DNA from: a bacterium
GTDB taxonomy: Bacteria; Ratteibacteria; UBA8468; B48-G9; JAFGKM01
Length of the DNA stretch: 5,911 nt
NCBI GenBank assembly: GCA_021157805.1
Contig: JAGGVW010000094.1
Coordinates: 1-5,911, forward strand
Direction: 5' to 3'
Shown: positions 1 through 5,902 of the stretch, in pieces
Position numbering within the stretch: position 1 is the first letter of the stretch
Layout of the letters: every line of letters starts with the position of its first letter
Position numbers and translations under genes: made by a program
The notes under the pieces: generated by a model
The model's database searches: none
Told to the model about the DNA's origin: nothing
What the model saw: only the letters and a program-made list of their open reading frames with translations

Positions 1-832
1 GGGCTTTTGATTCTTTCAATTTTTTGTAGTTACAGTATCCATAATTCTTTTTCAATTCTTCGGCTAAATCAATAGGTGTATGTAATAAAGTGGATAAGTC
101 ATTATCAATATTCCATCCACCAATTCTGAAAGATTTTGTTTCGATAATAGTGTTCCCATAATAAATTGAAATATCTGTTGTCCCTTTTCCAATATCTATT
201 AAAAGACATCCCATTTCTTTTTCTTCTTCAGTCAAAACTGCCTCTCCTGATGCCCATGAATGAGGGAAAATATTTTCAACTTCCCCTGCGGCGTTTTCAA
301 TACAATGTATAATATCCTGAAGGGGATTTATTTCAACAGATATCGCAAGAACTCTCATTTCTAAAATATTTCCATGCATTCCAACTGGTGATTTTGTAAT
401 TACATTTTGTTCATCAATTATATAACTTTGAGGAAGTATTGTTAGAACTTTTCTTCCCGATTCTTTCCCTGCCATAATTGCGTTTTTTATTTCTTTTTTG
501 AGAAACTGAATATCTGATTCATTTATCTCCCTTCCCATAGGAGTAATTTCTAACTTTTTTGTGTAAATATCTCCTTTTACATAACCACCACCAATCCCAA
601 TTGACACATATTTAACTCTTTCTTTTATCTGTTCACTTAATGACTCAAAGACATCAAAAAGCACATTGGTAATACCTTCTATATCTGCAACTCTCCCTTT
701 CACCATAAGTTTTCCTGGTAAATCTTCAATATGAGTTCCAAGCACATCAATTCCTGTATCAGATAAGTATCCTGTAATTCCAAAAATTTTGTTAGTTCCT
801 ATATCAAGAGCAGTAATAAGATTTTCGTTCAT
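1..832 (-). CDS. ftsA: Cell division protein FtsA (actin-like ATPase), partial at the left edge
   Basis: Actin-fold ATPase that tethers FtsZ filaments to the cytoplasmic membrane and recruits the divisome. The reading frame is open from ATG 832-830 to the window edge (277 codons; the C-terminal nucleotide-binding region and membrane-targeting helix are outside). Seen: phosphate-1 loop ALDIGTNKI (residues 8-16); FtsA-specific 1C/SHS2 region about 84-165 with LPQSYIID (133-140) and SPVGMHGNILEM (148-159); ASGEAVLTEEEKEMG (194-208); phosphate-2 loop LIDIGKGTTDIS (211-222); then IGGWNIDNDL (237-246). The start ATG overlaps the ftsQ TGA (ATGA, 4 nt) and has no clear Shine-Dalgarno, so translation is probably coupled to ftsQ. 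Odd point: Lys216 stands where FtsA normally has the middle Gly of DIGGGT. The 1C motifs and the position after ftsQ favour FtsA over PilM or MreB. Confidence 0.93.
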   Translation of the reverse strand, partial: MNENLITALDIGTNKIFGITGYLSDTGIDVLGTHIEDLPGKLMVKGRVADIEGITNVLFDVFESLSEQIKERVKYVSIGIGGGYVKGDIYTKKLEITPMGREINESDIQFLKKEIKNAIMAGKESGRKVLTILPQSYIIDEQNVITKSPVGMHGNILEMRVLAISVEINPLQDIIHCIENAAGEVENIFPHSWASGEAVLTEEEKEMGCLLIDIGKGTTDISIYYGNTIIETKSFRIGGWNIDNDLSTLLHTPIDLAEELKKNYGYCNYKKLKESKA

Positions 833-1590
833 TTTTTGTAAATGTTTTTGAAACGCAAATCAATATATTCCCACTTTCCTATTTTCTGATTTAATAAATT
901 AAATAATTTTTCTATCTGTAAATTAATATCATCTTTCTTTATTTTTATTTTCCCCTTTTCAGTAATTAAAATGATTTCATTTGGAGAAATAAATTCAACT
1001 TCATTAATTGAAATAAATTTTCTTAAATCATAAAAATTATACCATTTTTCAATATTTTCCAAAACTTTTAATTTCCATTTATCTTTTTCATCTATACAAC
1101 TATTGTTAACTTTTATTCCCTTAACAATTATGTAATTACTATCAGATACATTTTTAACAACAACTCCTTTCTTATCAATTATGTATTTTTTATTTCCTGC
1201 AATTATACAGACAAATGGTTTTCTTATCACAACTTCAATCTGCAATTTATCAGGGTATACCTTTTTTATTTTACAGTTTTCAACTTCAGGGATTTTAAGT
1301 ATCAATTCTCTTAATTTTTTTATATCAAGAAACAGAATACTATGCCCTTTCTCTATTTCTATGAGAGGATTTATATAGGATATTGCTTTTTCAGGAATTA
1401 CTTCAATTTTTTTTAGTTTAAAGGTGTCAATCTGCCAGAGAAAGTTTACTGCTGCCTTTTTAATTTCATAAACTCCACATATCAGAATAATCAGGAGAGA
1501 TACAATAAAAAATATTTTTATTTTTTTCTTTCTTTTTCTCCAAACTCTCTGTTTAATTTCTCTTATCCTTCTTTTTGTCTTATCTTCCAT
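829..1590 (-). CDS. ftsQ: Cell division protein FtsQ/DivIB (POTRA domain)
   Basis: Bitopic inner-membrane divisome protein that links early FtsZ/FtsA assembly to the FtsB/FtsL/FtsW/FtsI septal synthesis machinery. It has 253 aa, close to the usual length. Seen: a very basic cytoplasmic N-terminus (residues 1-25, mostly Lys/Arg); one membrane helix at about 24-41; a POTRA domain at about 57-125 ending in the FtsQ-like YPDKLQIEVVIRKP (112-125); then a FtsQ/DivIB beta domain to about 250, with the family-typical IDLRFKNIY near the C-terminus. The ATG at 1590 lies 28 nt inside the end of ddl. There is only a poorly spaced GAG ahead of it, so translational coupling to ddl is likely, and no better in-frame start precedes the membrane helix. 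The identification rests on architecture, these motifs and the position between ddl and ftsA. Confidence 0.92.
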   Translation of the reverse strand: MEDKTKRRIREIKQRVWRKRKKKIKIFFIVSLLIILICGVYEIKKAAVNFLWQIDTFKLKKIEVIPEKAISYINPLIEIEKGHSILFLDIKKLRELILKIPEVENCKIKKVYPDKLQIEVVIRKPFVCIIAGNKKYIIDKKGVVVKNVSDSNYIIVKGIKVNNSCIDEKDKWKLKVLENIEKWYNFYDLRKFISINEVEFISPNEIILITEKGKIKIKKDDINLQIEKLFNLLNQKIGKWEYIDLRFKNIYKK

Positions 1591-2489
1591 TTCTCAATTG
1601 CATAGTTTAATATTTTTTCACACAAATCCTCAAAACTTATGCCCTTATATTTAGCAGCATCTGGTAATAAACTTGTTTCAGTCAAACCTGGGATTGTGTT
1701 TATATCAAGGATATATGGAATTCCTTTTTTATCAATCATTATTTCCATTCTTGCAAATCCACTGCACTTTGCAATTTTATAGACCTTTTCTGCTATTTTA
1801 GTTGCTTTTTTTATAATTTTTTCAGAAAGTTGTGGCGGAATGATATGTTGACTTTCTCCTGGAGTGTATTTTGCTTTATAGTCATAAAAACCACTTTTTG
1901 TTCTTATTTCAATTGCTGGCAAAATCTCTGTATTCTCATTTCCAAGTATTCCAATTGTTATTTCCTTTCCTTCAATAAATTTTTCAATAAAAATTTCTCT
2001 GTCAAACTTAGAAGTTTCCTCTATAGCGCTTTTCAGATATCTTTTTTCTTTTACTATTCTTATTCCTATTGTAGAGCCAAGATTTGCTGGTTTTACTACA
2101 ACAGGAAAAGAAAAGGGAATATAAGGGATTTTGTCTTTCTCAACAACAACAAATGCAGGTGTGGGAATATTGTGGAATTTAAGTATCTTTTTCATTATAA
2201 TTTTGTTCATACAGATTGCTGAAGATAAAACTCCTGACCCGGTATATGGAATATTTATTGCTTCCAGAAATCCCTGTATAACTCCATTTTCTCCTTTCCC
2301 TCCATGAAGGGCAATAAATACACAATCGGGTTTGAATTCAATAACTTTTTTAAAAAAATTTTTTTCTGATGGGTCAATAAGAATAACATTATGCCCTCTT
2401 TTTTTCATCGCTTCATAAACCTGTTTTCCTGAAGCAAGAGAAACATCTCTTTCTGGACTATCTCCTCCGGCAAAAACAATTACTTTCAT
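1563..2489 (-). CDS. ddl: D-alanine--D-alanine ligase
   Basis: Cytoplasmic ATP-grasp ligase joining two D-Ala into the dipeptide added to UDP-MurNAc-tripeptide. It has 308 aa from ATG 2489, against 306 for E. coli DdlB. Seen (numbered from that ATG): GGDSPERDVSLASG (8-21) with substrate Glu13; LHGGKGENG (61-69); VVKPANLGSTIGI (131-143), keeping the DdlB Ser150 equivalent at Ser139; omega-loop FYDYKAKY (201-208), where Tyr208 matches DdlB Tyr216 and argues for D-Ala-D-Ala rather than a VanA-type D-Ala-D-Lac enzyme; Arg247; metal-site Glu249, Asp262 and Asn264; then PGLTETSLLP (267-276). An upstream in-frame TTG at 2525 would add 12 residues, but that TTG is part of the promoter -35 box, so ATG 2489 is preferred. 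First gene of ddl-ftsQ-ftsA; its stop lies inside ftsQ. Odd point: the metal-site Asp and Glu are swapped relative to DdlB. Confidence 0.95.
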   Translation of the reverse strand: MKVIVFAGGDSPERDVSLASGKQVYEAMKKRGHNVILIDPSEKNFFKKVIEFKPDCVFIALHGGKGENGVIQGFLEAINIPYTGSGVLSSAICMNKIIMKKILKFHNIPTPAFVVVEKDKIPYIPFSFPVVVKPANLGSTIGIRIVKEKRYLKSAIEETSKFDREIFIEKFIEGKEITIGILGNENTEILPAIEIRTKSGFYDYKAKYTPGESQHIIPPQLSEKIIKKATKIAEKVYKIAKCSGFARMEIMIDKKGIPYILDINTIPGLTETSLLPDAAKYKGISFEDLCEKILNYAIEKWKIRQKEG

Positions 2490-2496
2490 AATTCCC

Positions 2497-2525
2497 ATTT
2501 TATTAAAACGATGTAATATTGTCAA
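2497..2525 (-). promoter_or_regulatory. Sigma-70-type promoter of ddl-ftsQ-ftsA, predicted to give a leaderless mRNA
   Basis: Read on the minus strand, a perfect -35 TTGACA (2525-2520) is followed after exactly 17 nt by TAAAAT (2502-2497), one mismatch from the consensus -10. Only 7 nt (2496-2490) separate the -10 from the ATG at 2489, so transcription should start at about 2490-2489, on or next to the first base of the start codon. This rules out the upstream TTG as a start, because it would not be transcribed from here. The boxes and spacing are seen directly; the transcription start is inferred. Confidence 0.8.
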
Positions 2526-2639
2526 TTTTTACAGGATGCAGGAAATATTTTCTATTCCAGTGGGTATAATGTGGTTGTGTAATATAAAAAGAAAAATTTG
2601 AAAATTTCTTACCTCAGTTGAATTTCAGTTTTCGCGTGG

Positions 2640-2667
2640 TTGACTAAAAAAGTAGAGATGGTAAAAT
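2640..2667 (+). promoter_or_regulatory. Sigma-70-type promoter of the tolQRAB operon (extended -10)
   Basis: TTGACT (2640-2645), 16-nt spacer, TAAAAT (2662-2667), with TG one base before the -10 (2659-2660), which makes an extended -10. Transcription is expected at about 2674, giving a leader of about 29 nt before the tolQ ATG at 2703. It is arranged back-to-back with the ddl promoter; the two -35 boxes are about 115 bp apart, leaving room for a shared regulator, but I see no clear operator there. Confidence 0.75.
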
Positions 2668-2690
2668 AAGAGAAATTATTATTCTATCAG

Positions 2691-2698
2691 AAAGGTGA
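2691..2698 (+). promoter_or_regulatory. Ribosome binding site of tolQ
   Basis: AAAGGTGA matches the anti-Shine-Dalgarno sequence and lies 4 nt before the ATG at 2703. It supports that start and contrasts with the leaderless start predicted for the divergent ddl. Confidence 0.8.
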
Positions 2699-2702
2699 AA
2701 AT

Positions 2703-3305
2703 ATGGGAAATATCTTGATTTCTTCCTGGCAGCAATCTGACTGGGCAGGGAAAATTGATATTATTGTTCTTGGCTTTCTTTCAATATATTCTTGGTATGT
2801 TATTTTTTCAAAGTATTTTTCTTTAAAAGAAATTGAGAAAAAAAATAGAATTGTGGGAAATTTAATAATTTCAGGGAAGAAAATAATTTCTTTAAGGTGC
2901 CCTCTCTTTAACCTTATAAGAAAAGGTGAAAAAATAATTGAGAGAAAAGGGAAAATAGATGAAAAAGAAATGGAAAAACTATTTATAAAAGAGACAAATA
3001 AGTTGAAAATAGGTCTTTCTGCTCTTGCTACAATCGCTTCTGTTGCTCCATTTCTTGGGCTTCTTGGAACTGTCTGGGGGCTTTTAAGGTCTTTTAATAG
3101 TATTTCAATAACCGGTTCTGCTTCTGTTAGGGTTGTTTCTTCTGGAGTTGCCGAGGCACTTATAACAACTGTTATAGGTTTAATTGTAGCAATTCCTGCT
3201 GCTGTTGGTTATAATTATTATCAGGAAAAGACAGAAAGAATAAAAGATGATATTTTTTCTTTAAGTGGTGATATTCTTAACTATTTAAAAGCTAAAAATG
3301 AATAA
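2703..3305 (+). CDS. tolQ: TolQ/ExbB/MotA-family proton channel subunit
   Basis: Inner-membrane protein that with TolR forms the proton-motive-force-driven motor of the Tol (or Ton) system. It has 200 aa, somewhat shorter than E. coli TolQ (230) and ExbB (244). Seen: first membrane helix at about 18-38; a charged cytoplasmic loop at about 40-103; second helix at about 105-128 with ATIASVAPFLGLLGTVWGLL (109-128), the family signature; third helix at about 149-170 with GVAEALITTVIGLIVAIPAA (148-167), including the conserved pore Thr pair 155-156. The start is set by a good Shine-Dalgarno. First gene of the operon; its stop overlaps tolR by 8 nt. The fold and family are certain. TolQ rather than ExbB is chosen because tolB is in the same operon. 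Confidence 0.92.
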   Translation: MGNILISSWQQSDWAGKIDIIVLGFLSIYSWYVIFSKYFSLKEIEKKNRIVGNLIISGKKIISLRCPLFNLIRKGEKIIERKGKIDEKEMEKLFIKETNKLKIGLSALATIASVAPFLGLLGTVWGLLRSFNSISITGSASVRVVSSGVAEALITTVIGLIVAIPAAVGYNYYQEKTERIKDDIFSLSGDILNYLKAKNE

Positions 3306-3696
3306 TTACACTGAACATAAAAGTGGTTTTCCAATATCAAACATAAATATCACAAATCTTGTTGATGTTGCTTTAACTCTAGTTATAATTCTTCTTATGA
3401 TAGCACCACTGATTGAACAGGGAATTGAAGTTAAACTACCTGAATCTTCTCCTTCAAAAATAGAAGTTAAAAAAAGTATTGTTATAACTGTGGCTAAAAA
3501 TAATACCTATTATCTTGGGAGTAAGAAAATTACCCTGAGAAATTTATACAGAGAATTAAGAGCAAAAAAAGGAACAGGGATTTCGGTTATTGTGAAGGGA
3601 GATAAAGATGTCCCTTATAAAAATATAATAAAAGTTCTTGATATTGTAAAAAAATGCAAAATAGAGAAAGTTGGACTGGCTACGAAAGTAAAGTAA
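3298..3696 (+). CDS. tolR: TolR/ExbD-family proton channel subunit
   Basis: Single-pass inner-membrane partner of TolQ; its membrane Asp carries the protons. It has 132 aa, typical for the family (E. coli TolR 142, ExbD 141). Seen: short cytoplasmic N-terminus; INITNLVDVALTLVIILLM (16-34) as the membrane helix with the essential Asp at residue 23, the same number as in E. coli TolR; IAPLIEQGIEVKLPES (35-50) as the periplasmic linker; then a compact alpha/beta periplasmic domain with VIVKGDKDVPYKNIIKVLDI in its second half. Asn20 replaces the Pro usual in the T-P-L-V-D motif. The ATG lies in the last codons of tolQ with no Shine-Dalgarno, implying coupling. Its own end overlaps the next gene by 43 nt. 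Confidence 0.92.
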   Translation: MNNYTEHKSGFPISNINITNLVDVALTLVIILLMIAPLIEQGIEVKLPESSPSKIEVKKSIVITVAKNNTYYLGSKKITLRNLYRELRAKKGTGISVIVKGDKDVPYKNIIKVLDIVKKCKIEKVGLATKVK

Positions 3697-4358
3697 GAAA
3701 GAAGAGTTTTTTTCTATCTTTGACCATCCACTTTATAGGAATTACTTTTTTGACTGTTTCATCCATTAATATCGTTCATAAAAATGAAGTTTTTGTTGTC
3801 CAATTGCTTAATATTCCTTCTATTCCAGAAGTGAAGGAAAAAGTATTGGAAAAACCCAAAGTTGATAAAAAGAAAATTGAAAGTAAAGTTGAAAATAAAG
3901 AAAAAATTAAACAGGATGAAATTCCTTCTTTTAATATTGATAAATACAGAAATGAACTTTTGAGTAAAATTGAGGTTAAAAGCAGCAAACTAGCAAAGAA
4001 TGAGAAAGTAAATATAGGAAAAATAAATATTCCTTCTCTCCATTCCACTTCTTTAAGTTTAAAAAATGTTAATTTTTTACCAGATATACCGTCTTGGTAT
4101 ATATCACTTCTGAAAAGTAGAATTGAAGAAAACTGGAAGTTTAAAAATATAATAGGGGAACTTTCTGCACTCATTTCTTTCAGAATTTACCGAAGTGGAA
4201 AAATAACAGATTTAAAGATTGAAAAAAGTTCAGGATATTCTCCATTTGACAGGTCTGCAGTTCTTGCTGTAAAATCTACAAAAGATATTCCACCTTTTCC
4301 TGAAGAGATAAAACAGAGTTATCTTGATGTAATGATTGAATTTAAAAAGGAGGATTGA
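3654..4358 (+). CDS. tolA: TolA/TonB-like energy transducer
   Basis: Periplasm-spanning protein expected to take energy from TolQR and act on the outer-membrane side (TolB/Pal in a Tol system). It has 234 aa, the size of TonB (239 in E. coli) and much shorter than E. coli TolA (421). Seen: basic cytoplasmic segment 1-17; membrane helix at about 18-38 carrying Ser22, His26, Leu33 and Ser37, the exact spacing of the SHLS motif of TonB and TolA; Lys/Glu-rich linker at about 58-95, probably extended or coiled; PSWYISLLKSRIEENWKF, typical of the start of TolA/TonB C-domains; and a C-terminal TonB-type domain with FRIYRSGKITDLKIEKSSGY, FDRSAVLAV and PPFPEE. Ser22 supports the ATG at 3654, although it lacks a Shine-Dalgarno, because the next in-frame start (TTG 3720) would remove it. 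Named tolA from its place before tolB; TonB remains possible. Confidence 0.78.
   Translation: MQNRESWTGYESKVRKKSFFLSLTIHFIGITFLTVSSINIVHKNEVFVVQLLNIPSIPEVKEKVLEKPKVDKKKIESKVENKEKIKQDEIPSFNIDKYRNELLSKIEVKSSKLAKNEKVNIGKINIPSLHSTSLSLKNVNFLPDIPSWYISLLKSRIEENWKFKNIIGELSALISFRIYRSGKITDLKIEKSSGYSPFDRSAVLAVKSTKDIPPFPEEIKQSYLDVMIEFKKED
4347..4353 (+). promoter_or_regulatory. Ribosome binding site that decides the tolB start
   Basis: AAGGAGG, a near-perfect Shine-Dalgarno inside the last codons of the tolA-like gene. It lies 4 nt before ATG 4358 but only 1 nt before the alternative in-frame TTG at 4355, so ATG 4358 is the better start. Confidence 0.8.
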
Positions 4359-5605
4359 TGAGAAGAATTCTTTTCTTTCTTGTTTTGACTATTATTCCCT
4401 GTTTTTCAGTTCCCAATATTTTCCTTCAGATAACAAAGAATTTCTCTCAAAAAGCAGATGTAGTTTTACTTTATCAGTTGGAAAAAAATAATTACTGGAA
4501 AAGTTTTTCCGATACTTTTAGAAGAGACCTTTATTATTCAGGGTATTTTAATGTTGAGGCACAGAAGTTTGTAAAAGATATTGAGAAAAGTAGAAATGAA
4601 TTTCCTGTAAACATAATAATTTCATTAAGGAAAGAAAAAGAAAGAATTAAAGTGAGTGTTTTTGATAATCTTGAAGAAAAGGTTCTTTTTGAAAAAAATT
4701 ATAAGTTGTTGAAAAACCCCAGATATTTTGCTCATACTGTGAATGATGATATTATTTTTGCTCTAACAGGAAAGGCAGGAATTGGAAGAAGTAAAATTCT
4801 TTTTGTTTCTGATAGAACAGGGAAATACCAGATATATACTTCTGATTATGACGGAGAAAATGTAAAACAAATAACAAATTTTAACTACCTTGTTAATTTC
4901 CCTAAGTGGTCTCCTGACAGAAAAAGTTTCTATTTTGTATCATATAAAAATGGATGGCCTGAAATAGAGAGGTGTAACCTTTTGACTGGGAAGGAAGAAA
5001 CAGTTTTTGAATATCCTGGATTGAATGCCTGTATTGCAACCTGTGAAAATAAAAATATACTTGGAATTGTTCTCAGTAAATCAGGCAATCCAGAAATTTA
5101 CTTAACTACCTCTGATGGGAAAATAATAAGAAAGTTAACAAACTATAGAGGAATTGACAGTTCTCCTTCATTTTCTCCTGATGGAGAAAAAATTACCTTT
5201 GTTTCTGATAGGTATGGAAGTCCCCAGATTTTTATAATGGATAAAGATGGATTTGGAATAAAAAGAATAAGTTATATTTCTACTTATGCCACTTGTCCTA
5301 AATGGTCTCCTGATGGAAAATATATTGCTTATGTAATTTTAAAAAGTGGTTTTAAAATTGCAGTTTATAATATAGAAACAGGGAAAACAAAACTTCTTGG
5401 AAATTCAAAAGGTGCAGAAGCAATATCCTGGGCACCTGATAGCAGACATATTGTTTTTTCAAAGACAGATATACACCCGTCAAGATTGTGTATAATAGAT
5501 GTTTTTACAGGAGAAACGAGGTATCTTACAGGAAAAGGGTATAATAGTTTCAGTCCTGATTGGGGAAAATCCCTATTGTGTCAAGTAAAGATTTATATAA
5601 AATAA
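4358..5605 (+). CDS. tolB: Tol-Pal system protein TolB (periplasmic beta-propeller)
   Basis: Periplasmic protein that shuttles between Pal and the TolQRA motor during outer-membrane constriction. It has 415 aa (E. coli TolB 430). Seen: Sec signal peptide at about 1-17 (basic start, hydrophobic core, CFS before the likely cut; not a lipobox, as Pro precedes the Cys); N-terminal TolB domain at about 20-130 including FRRDLYYSGYFNV (54-66); then a six-bladed propeller to the C-terminus with FVSDRTG, KWSPDRK, SFSPDGE, FVSDRYGSPQI, KWSPDGK, SWAPDSR and SFSPDWG repeats. One central blade is degenerate: ATCENKN stands where the S-P-D-G turn is expected. The ATG overlaps the previous stop by 1 nt (TGATG) behind a strong Shine-Dalgarno; reading from TTG 4355 would only add one Met. 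Last clear gene of the operon; pal does not follow within the window. Confidence 0.93.
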   Translation: MRRILFFLVLTIIPCFSVPNIFLQITKNFSQKADVVLLYQLEKNNYWKSFSDTFRRDLYYSGYFNVEAQKFVKDIEKSRNEFPVNIIISLRKEKERIKVSVFDNLEEKVLFEKNYKLLKNPRYFAHTVNDDIIFALTGKAGIGRSKILFVSDRTGKYQIYTSDYDGENVKQITNFNYLVNFPKWSPDRKSFYFVSYKNGWPEIERCNLLTGKEETVFEYPGLNACIATCENKNILGIVLSKSGNPEIYLTTSDGKIIRKLTNYRGIDSSPSFSPDGEKITFVSDRYGSPQIFIMDKDGFGIKRISYISTYATCPKWSPDGKYIAYVILKSGFKIAVYNIETGKTKLLGNSKGAEAISWAPDSRHIVFSKTDIHPSRLCIIDVFTGETRYLTGKGYNSFSPDWGKSLLCQVKIYIK

Positions 5606-5608
5606 TCC

Positions 5609-5788
5609 ATTGAGACATTTCCGTCGCAAAGCATATTGGGCAGGTGCTATCCTTTCTGAATGCTCAACTATAAAAGCAGTAAGAAAATATTGTGTCTAAT
5701 ATATAATAAAAGAGAGAGAAATCTGAAGAAAAGAAGGAGGAAAAATTGAACATAGCGGCTTTTTATAAAAGATTTATTATGTCTCAAT
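5609..5788. repeat. 180-bp segment bounded by a perfect 10-bp inverted repeat
   Basis: ATTGAGACAT at 5609-5618 is the exact reverse complement of ATGTCTCAAT at 5779-5788. Inside the left arm follows TTTCCGTCGCAAAG, and just outside the right arm is ATTCCGACATAAAG, an imperfect direct repeat of it. This could be the relic of a small non-autonomous element or insertion-sequence ends, or a long-range RNA stem. No target-site duplication is evident beyond the AT that forms part of the arms. The repeat is seen; its meaning is inference. Confidence 0.35.
5734..5740 (+). promoter_or_regulatory. Strong Shine-Dalgarno upstream of a 19-codon ORF
   Basis: AAGGAGG, the best ribosome binding site in the window, 5 nt before a TTG at 5746. 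The surroundings are purine-rich (about 5711-5740), so it could also arise by chance. Confidence 0.4.
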
Positions 5789-5805
5789 CTAAAATTCCGA
5801 CATAA
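5746..5805 (+). CDS. Possible small ORF of 19 aa, unknown function
   Basis: TTG-initiated frame of 19 codons (the peptide would contain NIAAFYKRFIMSQSKIPT), ending in TAA 5803-5805. The only support is the perfectly placed AAGGAGG upstream. I do not recognise the peptide; it has no clear membrane segment or motif, and its end overlaps the right arm of the inverted repeat and the start of the terminator-like hairpin. A leader peptide or a decayed gene start are both possible. Low confidence that it is translated. Confidence 0.2.
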   Translation: MNIAAFYKRFIMSQSKIPT

Positions 5806-5828
5806 AGATTAACTTTCTGTATTTTTTT
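5800..5828 (+). terminator. Candidate rho-independent terminator after the tol operon
   Basis: Arms ACATAAAG (5800-5807) and CTTTCTGT (5813-5820) pair with one mismatch around a 5-nt loop, followed by A and seven T (5822-5828). Only two G-C pairs make it weak, but its placement between tolB and the next promoter is sensible for an AT-rich genome. Confidence 0.4.
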
Positions 5829-5873
5829 CTCTGTCTGCCTTCTGAGGAGATAACAAAGATATAAAAAAGAAAT

Positions 5874-5902
5874 TTGACTTCAATTTTTATTTTTGTTAAA
5901 AT
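5874..5902 (+). promoter_or_regulatory. Strong extended -10 promoter reading out of the right edge
   Basis: TTGACT (5874-5879), 17-nt spacer, TAAAAT (5897-5902) with TG one base upstream (5894-5895). Expected transcription start is about 5909, at the edge of the window. A near-palindrome GTTAAAATCTTAAC (5895-5908, one mismatch between half-sites) covers the -10 and the start point, where a repressor could bind. The gene it drives lies outside. Confidence 0.7.

Noticed and set aside
1..832. Actin-like ATPase of another type (PilM, MreB, EutJ)
   Set aside because: The FtsA-specific 1C-domain motifs and direct position after ftsQ fit FtsA better.
1181..1378. 65-codon plus-strand frame within ftsQ
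   Set aside because: Antisense to a well-supported gene; hydrophobic Phe/Ile/Ser-rich content is what antisense of Lys/Glu-rich AT-rich coding gives; no ribosome binding site.
1830..2222. 130-codon plus-strand frame within ddl
   Set aside because: Antisense to the conserved ddl core; rich in Phe, Tyr, Cys and Ser with no recognisable domain.
2490..2525. Twelve-residue N-terminal extension of Ddl from TTG 2525
   Set aside because: The codons overlap the promoter, and the protein beginning at ATG 2489 aligns with the normal Ddl start and length.
2565..2570. Perfect TATAAT on the plus strand in the divergent region
   Set aside because: No -35-like hexamer at 16-19 nt upstream and no TG one base before it; the TTGACT/TAAAAT promoter nearer tolQ is better. 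It could be a weak second start.
3776..4174. 132-codon minus-strand frame within the tolA-like gene
   Set aside because: Antisense shadow of the Lys/Glu-rich linker; Phe/Ser/Leu-rich and without any family features.
4355..4357. TTG as the tolB start
   Set aside because: Only 1 nt from the Shine-Dalgarno; the adjacent ATG 4358 has proper spacing.
5610..5699. 29-codon frame after tolB as a real gene
   Set aside because: No ribosome binding site, short, and it runs into a stop; kept only as possible evidence of a gene or element relic.
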